Shown: positions 18,608-26,617 of the stretch, in pieces
How the letters are laid out: each line of letters begins with the position of its first letter
How positions within the stretch are numbered: position 1 is the first letter of the stretch
Assembly: GCA_963813415.1 (NCBI GenBank)
Contig: CAWEYW010000011.1
Span: 186,001 to 250,000 of the forward strand
Direction: 5' to 3'
DNA: 64,000 bases
Origin: CAIWHR01 sp963813415
GTDB taxonomy: Bacteria > Pseudomonadota > Gammaproteobacteria > Burkholderiales > Casimicrobiaceae
Program-made: the position numbers and the translations under genes
The notes under the pieces: generated by a model
Told to the model about the DNA's origin: nothing
Seen by the model: the letters and a program-made list of their open reading frames with translations, nothing else
Databases searched by the model: none

Positions 18608-19114
18608 TCAGGCGAGCAGTGCGGGATTGCCCCGCCACATCGCCCACGTGAGCGCCGTGGCGAAACCCACCCACGCGAGGTAGGGCAGCAGCAGGGCGCC
18701 GGCCAGAGGCCGCGCGCGCCAGAACAGCGCCACGGTGGCCAGCACCAGCACGCTGAGGATCACGATTTCCACGAACGCGAGGGCGCCCTGCCGCCAGGCA
18801 AAGAAGAGCCAGGTCCAGAGCGCGTTGGCCAGCAACTGCACGACGAACACCACCAGCGCTGCGCGCGTGGCGCGGACCATGCGCTCGCGCCATACCAGCC
18901 ACGCGGCGAGACCCATCAGCACGTAGAGCACGCTCCATACCGGCGCGAAGATCCATGGCGGGGGCGCCCACGCCGGGCGCGCGAGCTGCTGGTAGAAACT
19001 TCCGGCATCGGCCGACGCGATGGCGCCAACGGCTCCTGCGGCGAGGCTGACCAGAAGCCAGCCAAGGAGCGCGGGCAGTTGCGTCGAGCGGAAAGCGCTG
19101 GCGGGAGAAGTCAT
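18608..19114 (-). CDS. tspO: TspO/MBR family membrane protein
   Basis: Five hydrophobic helices and the family hallmarks FYQQLARPAWAPPPWIFAPVW (after helix 1) and ANALWTWLFFAWRQ identify a TspO/translocator protein, implicated in tetrapyrrole binding and stress responses in the membrane. ATG 19114 gives 168 residues, the usual length; an ATG at 19135 would add seven residues. The gene is convergent with the SDR gene. It is not close to the hem genes in this window. Confidence 0.9.
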   Translation of the reverse strand: MTSPASAFRSTQLPALLGWLLVSLAAGAVGAIASADAGSFYQQLARPAWAPPPWIFAPVWSVLYVLMGLAAWLVWRERMVRATRAALVVFVVQLLANALWTWLFFAWRQGALAFVEIVILSVLVLATVALFWRARPLAGALLLPYLAWVGFATALTWAMWRGNPALLA

Positions 19115-19214
19115 CGCTGCCATTGACCGGTGCACGGACGTGCCGAGGCCGTCCGGCGCACGGGCTGGCTGTCAGCGCCGCTGAAGGGCGGGCCGGAGCC
19201 GCAGCCTGCCGACG

Positions 19215-19373
19215 CTATGAGGTCGGCGTCTCCGTGCCGGGCGGCGTGCCAGCCTCCGGCGATTCGGCCGGCGTATCGGGCGTACCGGCCTTCTTCTGGC
19301 GCTTCTCTTCCTTCTTGCGTTGCTTGGCGAGGTCGCGCTGTCTCTTGGCGAATGCGTAGTTTGGCTTTGCCAA
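19215..19373 (-). CDS. Small Lys/Arg-rich conserved protein
   Basis: A 52-residue protein starting with TTG at 19373, preceded on the same strand by AAGGGGGG at good spacing. It reads (M)AKPNYAFAKRQRDLAK followed by a Lys/Arg/Glu-rich helix and a Pro/Thr/Glu tail. Proteins beginning in this way are widespread short hypothetical proteins in Proteobacteria; no function is known to me. The charged helix could bind nucleic acid, which is speculation. A longer in-frame opening to 19577 has no support. Confidence 0.7.
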   Translation of the reverse strand: MAKPNYAFAKRQRDLAKQRKKEEKRQKKAGTPDTPAESPEAGTPPGTETPTS

Positions 19374-19588
19374 TGAATCCCCCCTTGGGTCCGAGCGAAA
19401 GCACCCAGAGTACGTCATTTCGGGGGCTCCGTGCAGGCGGACACGGCGGCTCGGCGCGCTACTCCCGCGCTCGCGGTGCGTTTTCGCCGCGGTTTGCCAA
19501 ACGATTCGGGCGCCTGGCGCCAGCACGGGTGCTGCTTTGGTTAAAATGACGGTCCGCTGCACCCCACCCCTCTCCACAAGGCAAGAAG

Positions 19589-20449
19589 ATGAAACTCGTA
19601 CGCTATGGCCCCCCGGGCAAGGAAAAGCCCGGCCTGATCGACGCCGACGGCAATCTGCGCGACCTTTCGCGCAAGATCAAGGACATCAACAGCGAGACGC
19701 TCGCCCCGGCGACGCTCAAGGAGCTCGCGCGTCTCGACACGCGCCGTCTGCCGCTGGTGAAGGGGCGGCAGCGCCTCGGTCCCTGCATCGCGCAGCCGTC
19801 GAAGTTCCTGGCCATCGGGCTCAACTACGAGGATCACGCGAAGGAAACCGGGATGCCCATCCCGGAGAATCCGATCCTGTTCTACAAGTCGCCTTCCTCG
19901 ATCGTCGGTGCGAACGACAACATCATGCTGCCGAAGGATTCGACGCATACCGACTGGGAGGTCGAGCTCGGCATCGTGATCGGCCGCAAGGCGAGCCACG
20001 TCGAGCCGAAGGACGCGCTCAAGTACGTCGCCGGCTACTGCATCATCAACGATGTGTCGGAGCGCGAGTACCAGATGAAGCGCAGCGCGCAGCAATGGAG
20101 CAAGGGCAAGGGCTGCGACACGTTCGGCCCGATCGGCCCCTGGCTCGTGACCACCGACGAGATCCGCGACCCGCAGAACCTCGACATGTGGCTGGACGTC
20201 AACGGTCAGCGCAAGCAGACCGGGAACACGCGCACGATGATCTTCGGCGCGGCCGAGGTCGTTTCCGACACCTCGAAATACATGACGCTCCTGCCCGGTG
20301 ACGTGATCGCCACCGGCACACCCCCGGGCGTCGGGATGGGCATGAAGCCGCAGCCCCAATTCCTGAAGGAAGGGGACGTCGTCACCCTCGGCATCCAGGG
20401 TCTCGGCGAACAGAAGCAGAAAGTCGTCGGCTGGAAGAAGACGCGCTGA
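19589..20449 (+). CDS. Fumarylacetoacetate hydrolase-family protein
   Basis: A 286-residue FAH-fold enzyme: core IGLNYEDHAKETGMPIPENP (near 73), metal-binding DWEVELGIVIGR (near 124) and the C-terminal LLPGDVIATGTPPGVGMG. This subgroup is often annotated as ureidoglycolate lyase or 2,4-diketo-3-deoxy-L-fuconate hydrolase; the exact substrate is uncertain. The start has upstream AAGGCAAGAAG at suitable spacing. A strong hairpin terminator follows the stop. Together with the SDR gene at 17.8 kb it could belong to sugar-acid catabolism. Confidence 0.88.
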   Translation: MKLVRYGPPGKEKPGLIDADGNLRDLSRKIKDINSETLAPATLKELARLDTRRLPLVKGRQRLGPCIAQPSKFLAIGLNYEDHAKETGMPIPENPILFYKSPSSIVGANDNIMLPKDSTHTDWEVELGIVIGRKASHVEPKDALKYVAGYCIINDVSEREYQMKRSAQQWSKGKGCDTFGPIGPWLVTTDEIRDPQNLDMWLDVNGQRKQTGNTRTMIFGAAEVVSDTSKYMTLLPGDVIATGTPPGVGMGMKPQPQFLKEGDVVTLGIQGLGEQKQKVVGWKKTR

Positions 20450-20467
20450 ACGCGTTCCTCCCCGGGC

Positions 20468-20497
20468 ACGCCGGCGTTCGCGCCGGCGTTTTCTTTT
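20468..20497 (+). terminator. Intrinsic terminator after the FAH-family gene
   Basis: A perfect 9-bp stem, ACGCCGGCG and CGCCGGCGT, closes a TTCG tetraloop and is followed by a T-rich run (TTTCTTTT). It starts 18 bases after the TGA of the FAH-family gene. Confidence 0.9.
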
Positions 20498-20618
20498 GCT
20501 CCGGACGTTGGCGCGATTCGCGCTGCGGACACCGGCGTGCTGCAGAATGCGGTTAAGCGGCAGCCTCGTTCGAGGCCGCCATTGACCTACAGTAGCCTTT
20601 CGCCCTCGCGACACCGCA

Positions 20619-21623
20619 ATGTCGATCACCTCGCTCACCCGCCCCGACCCGTTGTATCCGCCGCTCGAGCCGTACACGACCGGACGGCTGGCGGTCGGTC
20701 CGCTCCATTCCCTGTACTGGGAAGCATGCGGCAACCCGGGCGGCGTGCCGGTCCTGTTCCTGCACGGCGGGCCCGGCGGTGGTTGTCTCCCCCACCACCG
20801 CCGCTTCTTCGATCCGGCGTTCTGGCAGATCATCCTGGTCGATCAGCGCGGCGCCGGCCGCTCGACGCCGGCCGCGGAACTCACCGACAACACCACCGCA
20901 CACCTCGTCGACGATCTCGAACGCCTGCGCACCATGCTGCGCGTCGAGCGCTGGATGCTGTTCGGTGGCTCGTGGGGATCGACCCTCGCCCTCGCCTACG
21001 CGCAGACGTACCCGGAGCGCTGCACCGGGCTGGTGCTGCGCGGCATCTTTCTCGCGCGGCGAACCGAGCTCGACTGGTTCATGCACGGGATGGGCACCAT
21101 CTTTCCCGAAGCGGCACGCGCCTTCCTGGAATTCCTCCCCATCGATGAGCGCATCGACGTGCTGCGCAGCTATTACACCCGCCTGACCGATCCCGATCCG
21201 GCGGTGCACCTCGCGGCCGCGCGCGCCTGGGATCGCTACGAGTCCGCATGCTCGACGCTGCTGCCGCAGCAGGAAACCCCCAATCGCCTCGACAACGATG
21301 CGAGCGCCCTGGCCATCGCCCGCATCGAGGCGCATTACTTCACGCATCAGGCGTTCATGCCTGAAGACGCCCTGCTCGACGGCGTGCAGCGTATCCGGCA
21401 TCTGCCCTGCGCCATCGTGCAGGGCCGCTACGACGTGGTCTGTCCGATCACCACCGCCGACGCCCTCGCGCGTGCCTGGCCCGAAGCGGAATACATGGTC
21501 GTGCCGGATGCGGGCCACTCGGTGCGCGAGCCGGGGATCGCGCGCGAGCTGGTCGCGGCGGTAGCGCGCATGCAGGTTCGTCATGCACGTCCACGGCTGG
21601 TGCGCGAGGCAGGTCTCTCCTGA
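20619..21623 (+). CDS. pip: Proline iminopeptidase
   Basis: An alpha/beta-hydrolase (peptidase S33) that removes N-terminal proline from peptides. Seen: oxyanion motif HGGPGGG (near 48), nucleophile elbow GGSWGS (near 115), GRYDVVCP carrying the acid and DAGHSVREPG carrying the His. The 334-residue length is usual. ATG 20619 is the first start before the homologous core. The next gene, bioA, follows after only 8 bases, so they are probably co-transcribed although functionally unrelated. Confidence 0.92.
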   Translation: MSITSLTRPDPLYPPLEPYTTGRLAVGPLHSLYWEACGNPGGVPVLFLHGGPGGGCLPHHRRFFDPAFWQIILVDQRGAGRSTPAAELTDNTTAHLVDDLERLRTMLRVERWMLFGGSWGSTLALAYAQTYPERCTGLVLRGIFLARRTELDWFMHGMGTIFPEAARAFLEFLPIDERIDVLRSYYTRLTDPDPAVHLAAARAWDRYESACSTLLPQQETPNRLDNDASALAIARIEAHYFTHQAFMPEDALLDGVQRIRHLPCAIVQGRYDVVCPITTADALARAWPEAEYMVVPDAGHSVREPGIARELVAAVARMQVRHARPRLVREAGLS

Positions 21624-21631
21624 TTGCCGGA

Positions 21632-22960
21632 ATGAGCGAGGGCGCGGGCAACGAGCGCTGGCTCGAGCGCAGCCGGGCCGCGGTGTGGCATCCGTGCACG
21701 CAGATGAAGGTTCACGAAGCGCTGCCGCTCGTGCCGATCGCCCGCGGTGACGGCGCGTGGCTGTACGACTTCGACGGCCGCCGTTACCTCGATGCGGTGA
21801 GCTCGTGGTGGGTGAACCTGTTCGGCCATTGCCATCCGCGCATCAACGCGGCGCTGACGGCCCAGCTCGCCGAGCTCGAGCACGTCATGCTCGCCGGCTT
21901 CACGCACCGGCCGGTGGTGGAGCTGTCGGAGCGGCTGGCGGCCCTTGCTCCGCAGGGACTCGGCCACGCGTTCTACGGGTCCGACGGCGCCTCCGCCGTG
22001 GAAATCGCGCTGAAGATGGCGTTCCATTACTGGCGCAACCACGGACGCCAGGACAAGACGACCTTCCTGAGCCTGACCGGCAGCTATCACGGCGAAACGC
22101 TTGGTGCGCTCGCCGTCACCGACGTGCCGCTCTTCCGCGACACGTACGCTCCGCTCCTTGCCCGCCACGCGCGCGTCCCGGCACCAGACCCAGCCGCGTA
22201 TGGCCAGGGCGAGACCGCCGCGCGCGCCGCCGCGCATCGGGCCGCCGACGCGCTCGATGCCCATCTCGCACGACACCACGCGACGACGGCCGCCATGATC
22301 CTCGAGCCGCTGGTGCAGGGCGCCACCGGCATGGCGATGTATCACCCGGAGTATCTTGCCCGGACGCGGGCGGCATGCACACGGCACGAGGTGCTCCTCA
22401 TCGCCGACGAGATCATGACCGGCTTCGGCCGCACAGGCTCGCTCTTCGCGTGGGAACAGGCGCGCGCACCGGCGCCGGACCTCATGTGCCTGTCCAAGGG
22501 CCTGACCGGGGGATATCTGCCGTTGTCGGTCGTGCTCGCGAGCGATGCCGTGTTCGATGCGTTCTACGACGACGCACCGGCGCGCGGCTTCCTGCACTCG
22601 CATTCCTACACGGGCAATGCGCTCGCCTGCCGCGCCGCGTTGGCCGTGCTGGATATCTTCCGGGATGAAGACGTCATTGCCCGGAATCGCGCGCGCGCCG
22701 CAACGTGGGGCGTGCTCGCGACGCCCTTGCGTGAGCACCGGAAGGTGCGTGACTTCCGGCAGCGCGGCATGATCGTGGCCTTCGAGGTCGAGAGCACACG
22801 CACCGACTTCCCGCGCTGGTGCTTCGCGCGCGGCCTGGAGCGCGAGCTGATGCTGCGCCCCATTGGCCCAACCGTGTACTTCATGCCGCCGTACGTCACG
22901 ACCGATGCCGAATACGCCCATCTCGTGGCCGGGATGCATGCGATCCTCGACGATGCCTGA
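21632..22960 (+). CDS. bioA: Adenosylmethionine-8-amino-7-oxononanoate aminotransferase BioA
   Basis: Class-III aminotransferase of biotin synthesis that converts KAPA to DAPA with SAM as amino donor. Visible features: WHPCTQMKVHE at the N-terminus (typical of BioA), SWWVNLFGHCHPRIN, GSDGASAVEIALKMA, ADEIMTGFGRTGSLFAWE and the PLP lysine in LSKGLTGGYLP near residue 289. Length 442. The stop overlaps the ATG of dacB. No other bio gene is in the window. Confidence 0.95.
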   Translation: MSEGAGNERWLERSRAAVWHPCTQMKVHEALPLVPIARGDGAWLYDFDGRRYLDAVSSWWVNLFGHCHPRINAALTAQLAELEHVMLAGFTHRPVVELSERLAALAPQGLGHAFYGSDGASAVEIALKMAFHYWRNHGRQDKTTFLSLTGSYHGETLGALAVTDVPLFRDTYAPLLARHARVPAPDPAAYGQGETAARAAAHRAADALDAHLARHHATTAAMILEPLVQGATGMAMYHPEYLARTRAACTRHEVLLIADEIMTGFGRTGSLFAWEQARAPAPDLMCLSKGLTGGYLPLSVVLASDAVFDAFYDDAPARGFLHSHSYTGNALACRAALAVLDIFRDEDVIARNRARAATWGVLATPLREHRKVRDFRQRGMIVAFEVESTRTDFPRWCFARGLERELMLRPIGPTVYFMPPYVTTDAEYAHLVAGMHAILDDA

Positions 22961-24500
22961 TACGGCGCAACGCGATTCTGCTGCACCGTGGCAGGGAGGC
23001 ATTGGCGACGCGACGCGACCCGATGGAAGGCGCGTGCGCGGAAGGGCGCGCCCTGCCCTCGCGCTCGTGGCGCTGACGGTATCGCTGGCTGCATTGTTGT
23101 CGGCAACTCCCGTACACGCTGCGCTGCCGCGCGCGGTGGGCCGCGCTTTTCTCGACCAGGGCGTGCCCCTCAACGCAGTGTCGATCGTGGTGCAGGACGT
23201 CACCGCGTGGCGGCCATTGTTCGCCCATCGGCCGGACAAGGCGATGAGTGCGGCTTCGGTGATGAAGCTCGTCACCACCTACGCGGCGCTCGGCATGCTC
23301 GGTGCGGACTACCGGTGGCGCACCGAAGCGTACCTCGACGGCCCGCTGGAAGGCGGCGTACTCAAGGGCGATCTCGTGCTGAAGGGCCACGGCGACCCGA
23401 AGATCACGATCGAGCAGTGGCAGTCGTTCATGGCAGAGCTGCGGGCGAGGGGGCTCGAGCGCATCGACGGTGACCTGGTGCTCGACCGCAGCGACTTCGC
23501 CCTGCCGCCGCACGACCGCGCGGCATTCGACGGGGCGCCGCTGCGTCCCTATAACGTCGGGCCCGACGCCCTGCTCGTGAACTTCAACACGGTTCGTTTT
23601 TCGTTCACGCCAAATACCGATGCCAGCGCGACGACGCTGCTGGTCGAGCCGCTGCTGCCGGAGATCCACGTCTCGGGGCCGCCGGGGCTCAGCCAGGAAC
23701 CCTGCGAGGACTGGCGCAGCCGCTTGTTCGCGATCTTTCGCGATGCGCACACCGCCGCGGAGGTGACTTTCGCCGGGAGCTTCCCCGCGAGTTGCGGCGA
23801 GCGTTCCTGGTACGTGGCCCTGCTGGACACGCCCGCCTACGCCTACGCGATGTTCGCGCATTACTTCGAGGCCGCGGGTGGGGAGTTTCACGGCGGATGG
23901 CGCGCCGGCAACGCGCCCGCCGGGGCGGCGCCTTTCGCAGTGCTCGAATCGCCGCCGCTCTACGATATCGTGCGCGACGTGAACAAGCTCTCCAACAACG
24001 TCATGGCGCGGCAGATCTTCCTCACGCTGGCGCTCCACGATGGTCCACCGCCGGCAACGACCGCGCACGCGGCCGCGGCGATCCAGCGCTGGCTGCGCGC
24101 CCGCAAGGTCGCGATGCCGCGGCTGTTGCTCGAAAATGGTTCCGGACTGTCGCGGACGGAGCGCGTGAGCGCAGGCGGACTCGCGCGGTTGCTGCTGTCC
24201 GCCGAACACAGCGCGGTGCGCGAGGAGTTCACCACGTCGCTGGCGGTCGCCGCCACCGATGGCACCGTCGAGCGGCGCTTCCAGAACGGCGGCGTGGCCG
24301 GCCAGGCGCTGCTCAAGACCGGTACTCTGGAAGGCGTGCGCGCACTCGCGGGGTATGTCCTCGATGCCCAGGGCCACCGCTGGGTCGTCGTCGCGCTCGT
24401 CAATCACCCGCGCGCCGAACGGGCGCAACCGGCGCTCGAAGCCCTGGTCCAATGGGTCTATCGCGAGGGCGGCGCCTGGGCACGAGCCAGCGCGCACTGA
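22953..24500 (+). CDS. dacB: D-alanyl-D-alanine carboxypeptidase/endopeptidase (PBP4, DacB)
   Basis: Penicillin-binding protein of peptidase family S13 acting on peptidoglycan in the periplasm. An Arg-rich N-terminus and hydrophobic helix (about 33-56, ending TPVHA) act as a signal peptide or anchor. Active-site motifs are SVMK (Ser102-Lys105), the SNN of KLSNNVMARQ and the KTG of LLKTGTLEGVRALAGY. ATG 22953 overlaps the end of bioA by 8 bases and gives 515 residues; upstream in-frame ATGs lie deep in bioA and are rejected. Followed after 12 bases by a DUF1992 gene. Confidence 0.92.
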   Translation: MPDTAQRDSAAPWQGGIGDATRPDGRRVRGRARPALALVALTVSLAALLSATPVHAALPRAVGRAFLDQGVPLNAVSIVVQDVTAWRPLFAHRPDKAMSAASVMKLVTTYAALGMLGADYRWRTEAYLDGPLEGGVLKGDLVLKGHGDPKITIEQWQSFMAELRARGLERIDGDLVLDRSDFALPPHDRAAFDGAPLRPYNVGPDALLVNFNTVRFSFTPNTDASATTLLVEPLLPEIHVSGPPGLSQEPCEDWRSRLFAIFRDAHTAAEVTFAGSFPASCGERSWYVALLDTPAYAYAMFAHYFEAAGGEFHGGWRAGNAPAGAAPFAVLESPPLYDIVRDVNKLSNNVMARQIFLTLALHDGPPPATTAHAAAAIQRWLRARKVAMPRLLLENGSGLSRTERVSAGGLARLLLSAEHSAVREEFTTSLAVAATDGTVERRFQNGGVAGQALLKTGTLEGVRALAGYVLDAQGHRWVVVALVNHPRAERAQPALEALVQWVYREGGAWARASAH

Positions 24501-24512
24501 AGGAGTCCTGCA

Positions 24513-24881
24513 ATGCTGCTGCTGCATCTGCTCGCCGAGCAGAAGATCGAGGAAGCGATGCGCGACGGCGCGTTCGACGATCTGCCGGGCCAGGGCAAGC
24601 CCCTCGACCTCGATGATGACCGGCTGGTGCCGGAGGATGCGCGCGTCGCCTATCGCATCCTGAAGAATGCCGGCTTCGTGCCGCCCGAACTGGAGCAGCG
24701 CAAGGAGATCGCGGACCTGCGCCGCCTGATGGCCACGGTCGTGGAGGACGGTGAACGCAAACGCGCCACCGCACGCCTGGCGATCCTCGAGGCAGCGCTC
24801 GAAGCGCGCGGTCGCGGCGGATCGCTCCGGCGCGAACCGGGTTACCGCGCGCGGCTCCTCGAACGACTGTCGCGCAAGTGA
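24513..24881 (+). CDS. DUF1992 domain protein (DnaJC28-like conserved domain)
   Basis: A 122-residue protein with the DUF1992 signature: LLAEQKIEEAMRDGAFDDLPGQ, then GKPLDLDDDRLVPEDARVAYR and ILKNAGFVPPELEQRKEI. The same domain occurs in eukaryotic DNAJC28, but no J domain is present here. The role is unknown. ATG 24513 follows GAAGGAG. It is the last gene of the pip-bioA-dacB operon. Confidence 0.9.
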   Translation: MLLLHLLAEQKIEEAMRDGAFDDLPGQGKPLDLDDDRLVPEDARVAYRILKNAGFVPPELEQRKEIADLRRLMATVVEDGERKRATARLAILEAALEARGRGGSLRREPGYRARLLERLSRK

Positions 24882-24927
24882 CCAGGCTGCTCCCGGCGCG
24901 CGTCGACCGCGCCGGGCCGGGTTGCCG

Positions 24928-25359
24928 TCACATGCCGGGAACGGGGCGATTGTCCTTGAACAGCAGGTAACCCTTGATCACCCGGTAGATCACCCAGATC
25001 GACCCGATCGCCCAGATGAGGAGCGCGATCGGAATGCCGATGAGGATGAGGCCGAGGGTCACGAGGAAGAGCCCGCCCACGAGCCCCCACAGCAGCGAGT
25101 ACCAGAATGTCCGGATGAGCCAGCGCAGATGCGATGCCACCCAGGTGCCCTGTGCTTCGTCGCGCTTCACGTACGCGATCACCACGGCAACGATCCCGAG
25201 AAGCCCGAAGAGCGGCATGGCGACAGGGAAGCCCGACGAGATGAGAGCCGCAACGGCACCGACGCCGAAGAGCGCGTAGACGATCAGCGTCGCGGTGATC
25301 GGCGGCTCCCGCGTGAGATCGGTGCGCGATGCCACTTGGGGTGCGGGGAAATCGGCCAT
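24928..25359 (-). CDS. DUF4870-like membrane protein
   Basis: A 143-residue protein with three or four hydrophobic segments and a short polar N-terminus, close in style to the DUF4870/YIP-like small membrane proteins (FRTFWYSLLWGLVGG... IWVIYRVIKGYLLFKDNRP at the C-terminus). ATG 25359 is preceded by GGAGGTTTCC, a clear ribosome-binding site, so the longer frame to 25629 is rejected. Function unknown. Confidence 0.85.
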   Translation of the reverse strand: MADFPAPQVASRTDLTREPPITATLIVYALFGVGAVAALISSGFPVAMPLFGLLGIVAVVIAYVKRDEAQGTWVASHLRWLIRTFWYSLLWGLVGGLFLVTLGLILIGIPIALLIWAIGSIWVIYRVIKGYLLFKDNRPVPGM

Positions 25360-25439
25360 GGAAACCTCCGTCAGGCGCCGGCTGGGCGCACCGCGATAGA
25401 TGCGGGCCCGCGGCGCCGGTTCAAGCGCCCGCAACCGGA

Positions 25440-25913
25440 TCAGTACGGCCGGCCGTCCTTGTGCGCGGCGACTGTCCCATCCTCGCGCTCGATCCACAGC
25501 AGATCGTCGTCGGGGTAGAAACAACTGTCGCCCGGCATCCGACTGCCGACCTCCAGGTAGGTCGCCGGACGATGGCTGCGGTTCAGCATATGGTGCGCGT
25601 CGCGCGTTCCGGCCGGATAGCCGGCGCACATCCCCGCCGTGAGGACCTGTTCGCCAGCGTCCGTGACCAGCACGACCTCGCCGGACAGCACGTACACGAA
25701 CTCGTCCTCGAGCGTATGCCGGTGCCGCAGCGCGGACTGGCCACCAGGGCCGAGACTGACGAGATTCACGCCGAATTTCGTGAGTCCGCAGGCGTCGCCG
25801 AGCTGGCGCTTCGCCCGATCGCCCATGCGCGAGCGAAAGGGCTCCGGATAACTGGACCCGCGGCGCTCCGGAACCTCCGCGGGATCGAGAGCAGGCAGAC
25901 GCAGCGTGGGCAT
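25440..25913 (-). CDS. Cupin-domain protein
   Basis: A 157-residue single cupin. The metal-binding motif is readable as RHRHTLEDEFVYVLSGEVVLVTD (first cupin motif), followed by a degenerate second motif around AGTRDAHHMLN. Family members are metal-dependent isomerases, dioxygenases or sugar-binding proteins, and the substrate here is unknown. The C-terminal part (DDDLLWIEREDG) matches a common subgroup of cupins of unknown role. It is separated from the membrane-protein gene by 80 bases. Confidence 0.85.
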   Translation of the reverse strand: MPTLRLPALDPAEVPERRGSSYPEPFRSRMGDRAKRQLGDACGLTKFGVNLVSLGPGGQSALRHRHTLEDEFVYVLSGEVVLVTDAGEQVLTAGMCAGYPAGTRDAHHMLNRSHRPATYLEVGSRMPGDSCFYPDDDLLWIEREDGTVAAHKDGRPY

Positions 25914-25993
25914 GGGTTCCTCCGCAGAAAACTGCGCGAACTATACCGTCCGGGCGACCGTCTGTCGCACAGCGAGGGCAAATTGCCCGAGCC

Positions 25994-25999
25994 TATAAT
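25994..25999 (+). promoter_or_regulatory. -10 promoter-like hexamer
   Basis: A consensus TATAAT about 100 bases upstream of the DUF883-type gene. No good -35 match at 16-18 bases was found, so this is tentative. Confidence 0.35.
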
Positions 26000-26026
26000 G
26001 AGGGCTGACACGGCTCCGGGCTGGCT

Positions 26027-26070
26027 GGCATGCACCCGCAACGGCCGTGGCATGCACTCGCAACAGCCGT
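26027..26070 (+). repeat. 22-bp tandem duplication in a 5' leader
   Basis: Two adjacent 22-base copies differing at two positions, each beginning GGCATGCAC and ending GCCGT, lie between the -10-like sequence and the start of the DUF883-type gene. Confidence 0.9.
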
Positions 26071-26100
26071 GCCGCGCACGGCCTGACACAGGAGATCCTC

Positions 26101-26412
26101 ATGGCCGAAACCGAAACCATCCGCGACCGTCTGGTGGACGAAGTCGCATCCGTCGTTTCCGACGCACAGGACATGCTGCAGCGTGCGAACAGCGAGACGG
26201 CCGAGAAGGCGCGCGCCCTGCGCTCCGACGTCGAAGCACAGCTGCTGCGCGCCAAGTTGCGCCTGCAGGAGCTCCAGGGCAAGGCCGTCGAACGTACGCG
26301 CGCCGCCGCACAGGTTACCGACGCCTACGTGCGGGAAAATCCGTGGCAGGTGCTGGGGGCAGCAGCGCTGGTCGGTTTTCTGGTCGGCGTGGCAATCAGT
26401 CGACGCGATTGA
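26101..26412 (+). CDS. DUF883/ElaB-type ribosome-associated membrane protein
   Basis: A 103-residue protein: a long amphipathic helix (about 1-75, charged heptads) followed by YVRENPWQVLGAAALVGFLVG and a terminal SRRD. This is the YqjD/ElaB (DUF883) pattern, in which a C-terminal membrane anchor holds a helix that in E. coli associates with stationary-phase ribosomes. ATG 26101 follows AGGAGATCCTC. The assignment to the family is firm; ribosome binding is by analogy. Confidence 0.88.
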   Translation: MAETETIRDRLVDEVASVVSDAQDMLQRANSETAEKARALRSDVEAQLLRAKLRLQELQGKAVERTRAAAQVTDAYVRENPWQVLGAAALVGFLVGVAISRRD

Positions 26413-26504
26413 GGCTGCGCGGCTGAACCTCGCCTGCATACGCATGCGGGTTTCACGATGGGTCATGCGCTGCCGTCGCGCGGATCGGTCGTAGGATCCT
26501 CTGT

Positions 26505-26615
26505 CTTGCAGGTCAGGCGTCGGCCTGGTCCGAGCGCGCTGGCGAGGACTCGATGCTCGTCTGAGCGCGGGCGCGCCCCGACCGTGTTGTGGGCCAAGCT
26601 TAAGCCTCACGCTTT
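26505..26615. repeat. REP-like palindromic elements
   Basis: Two elements of the same family as at 17.7 kb: GTCAGGCGTCGGCCTGGTCC at 26512-26531, and the diverged copy TGTGGGCCAAGCTTAAGCC at 26588-26606. They fill the space between the DUF883 gene and the 3' end of ubiD. Confidence 0.55.
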
Positions 26616-26617
26616 CC

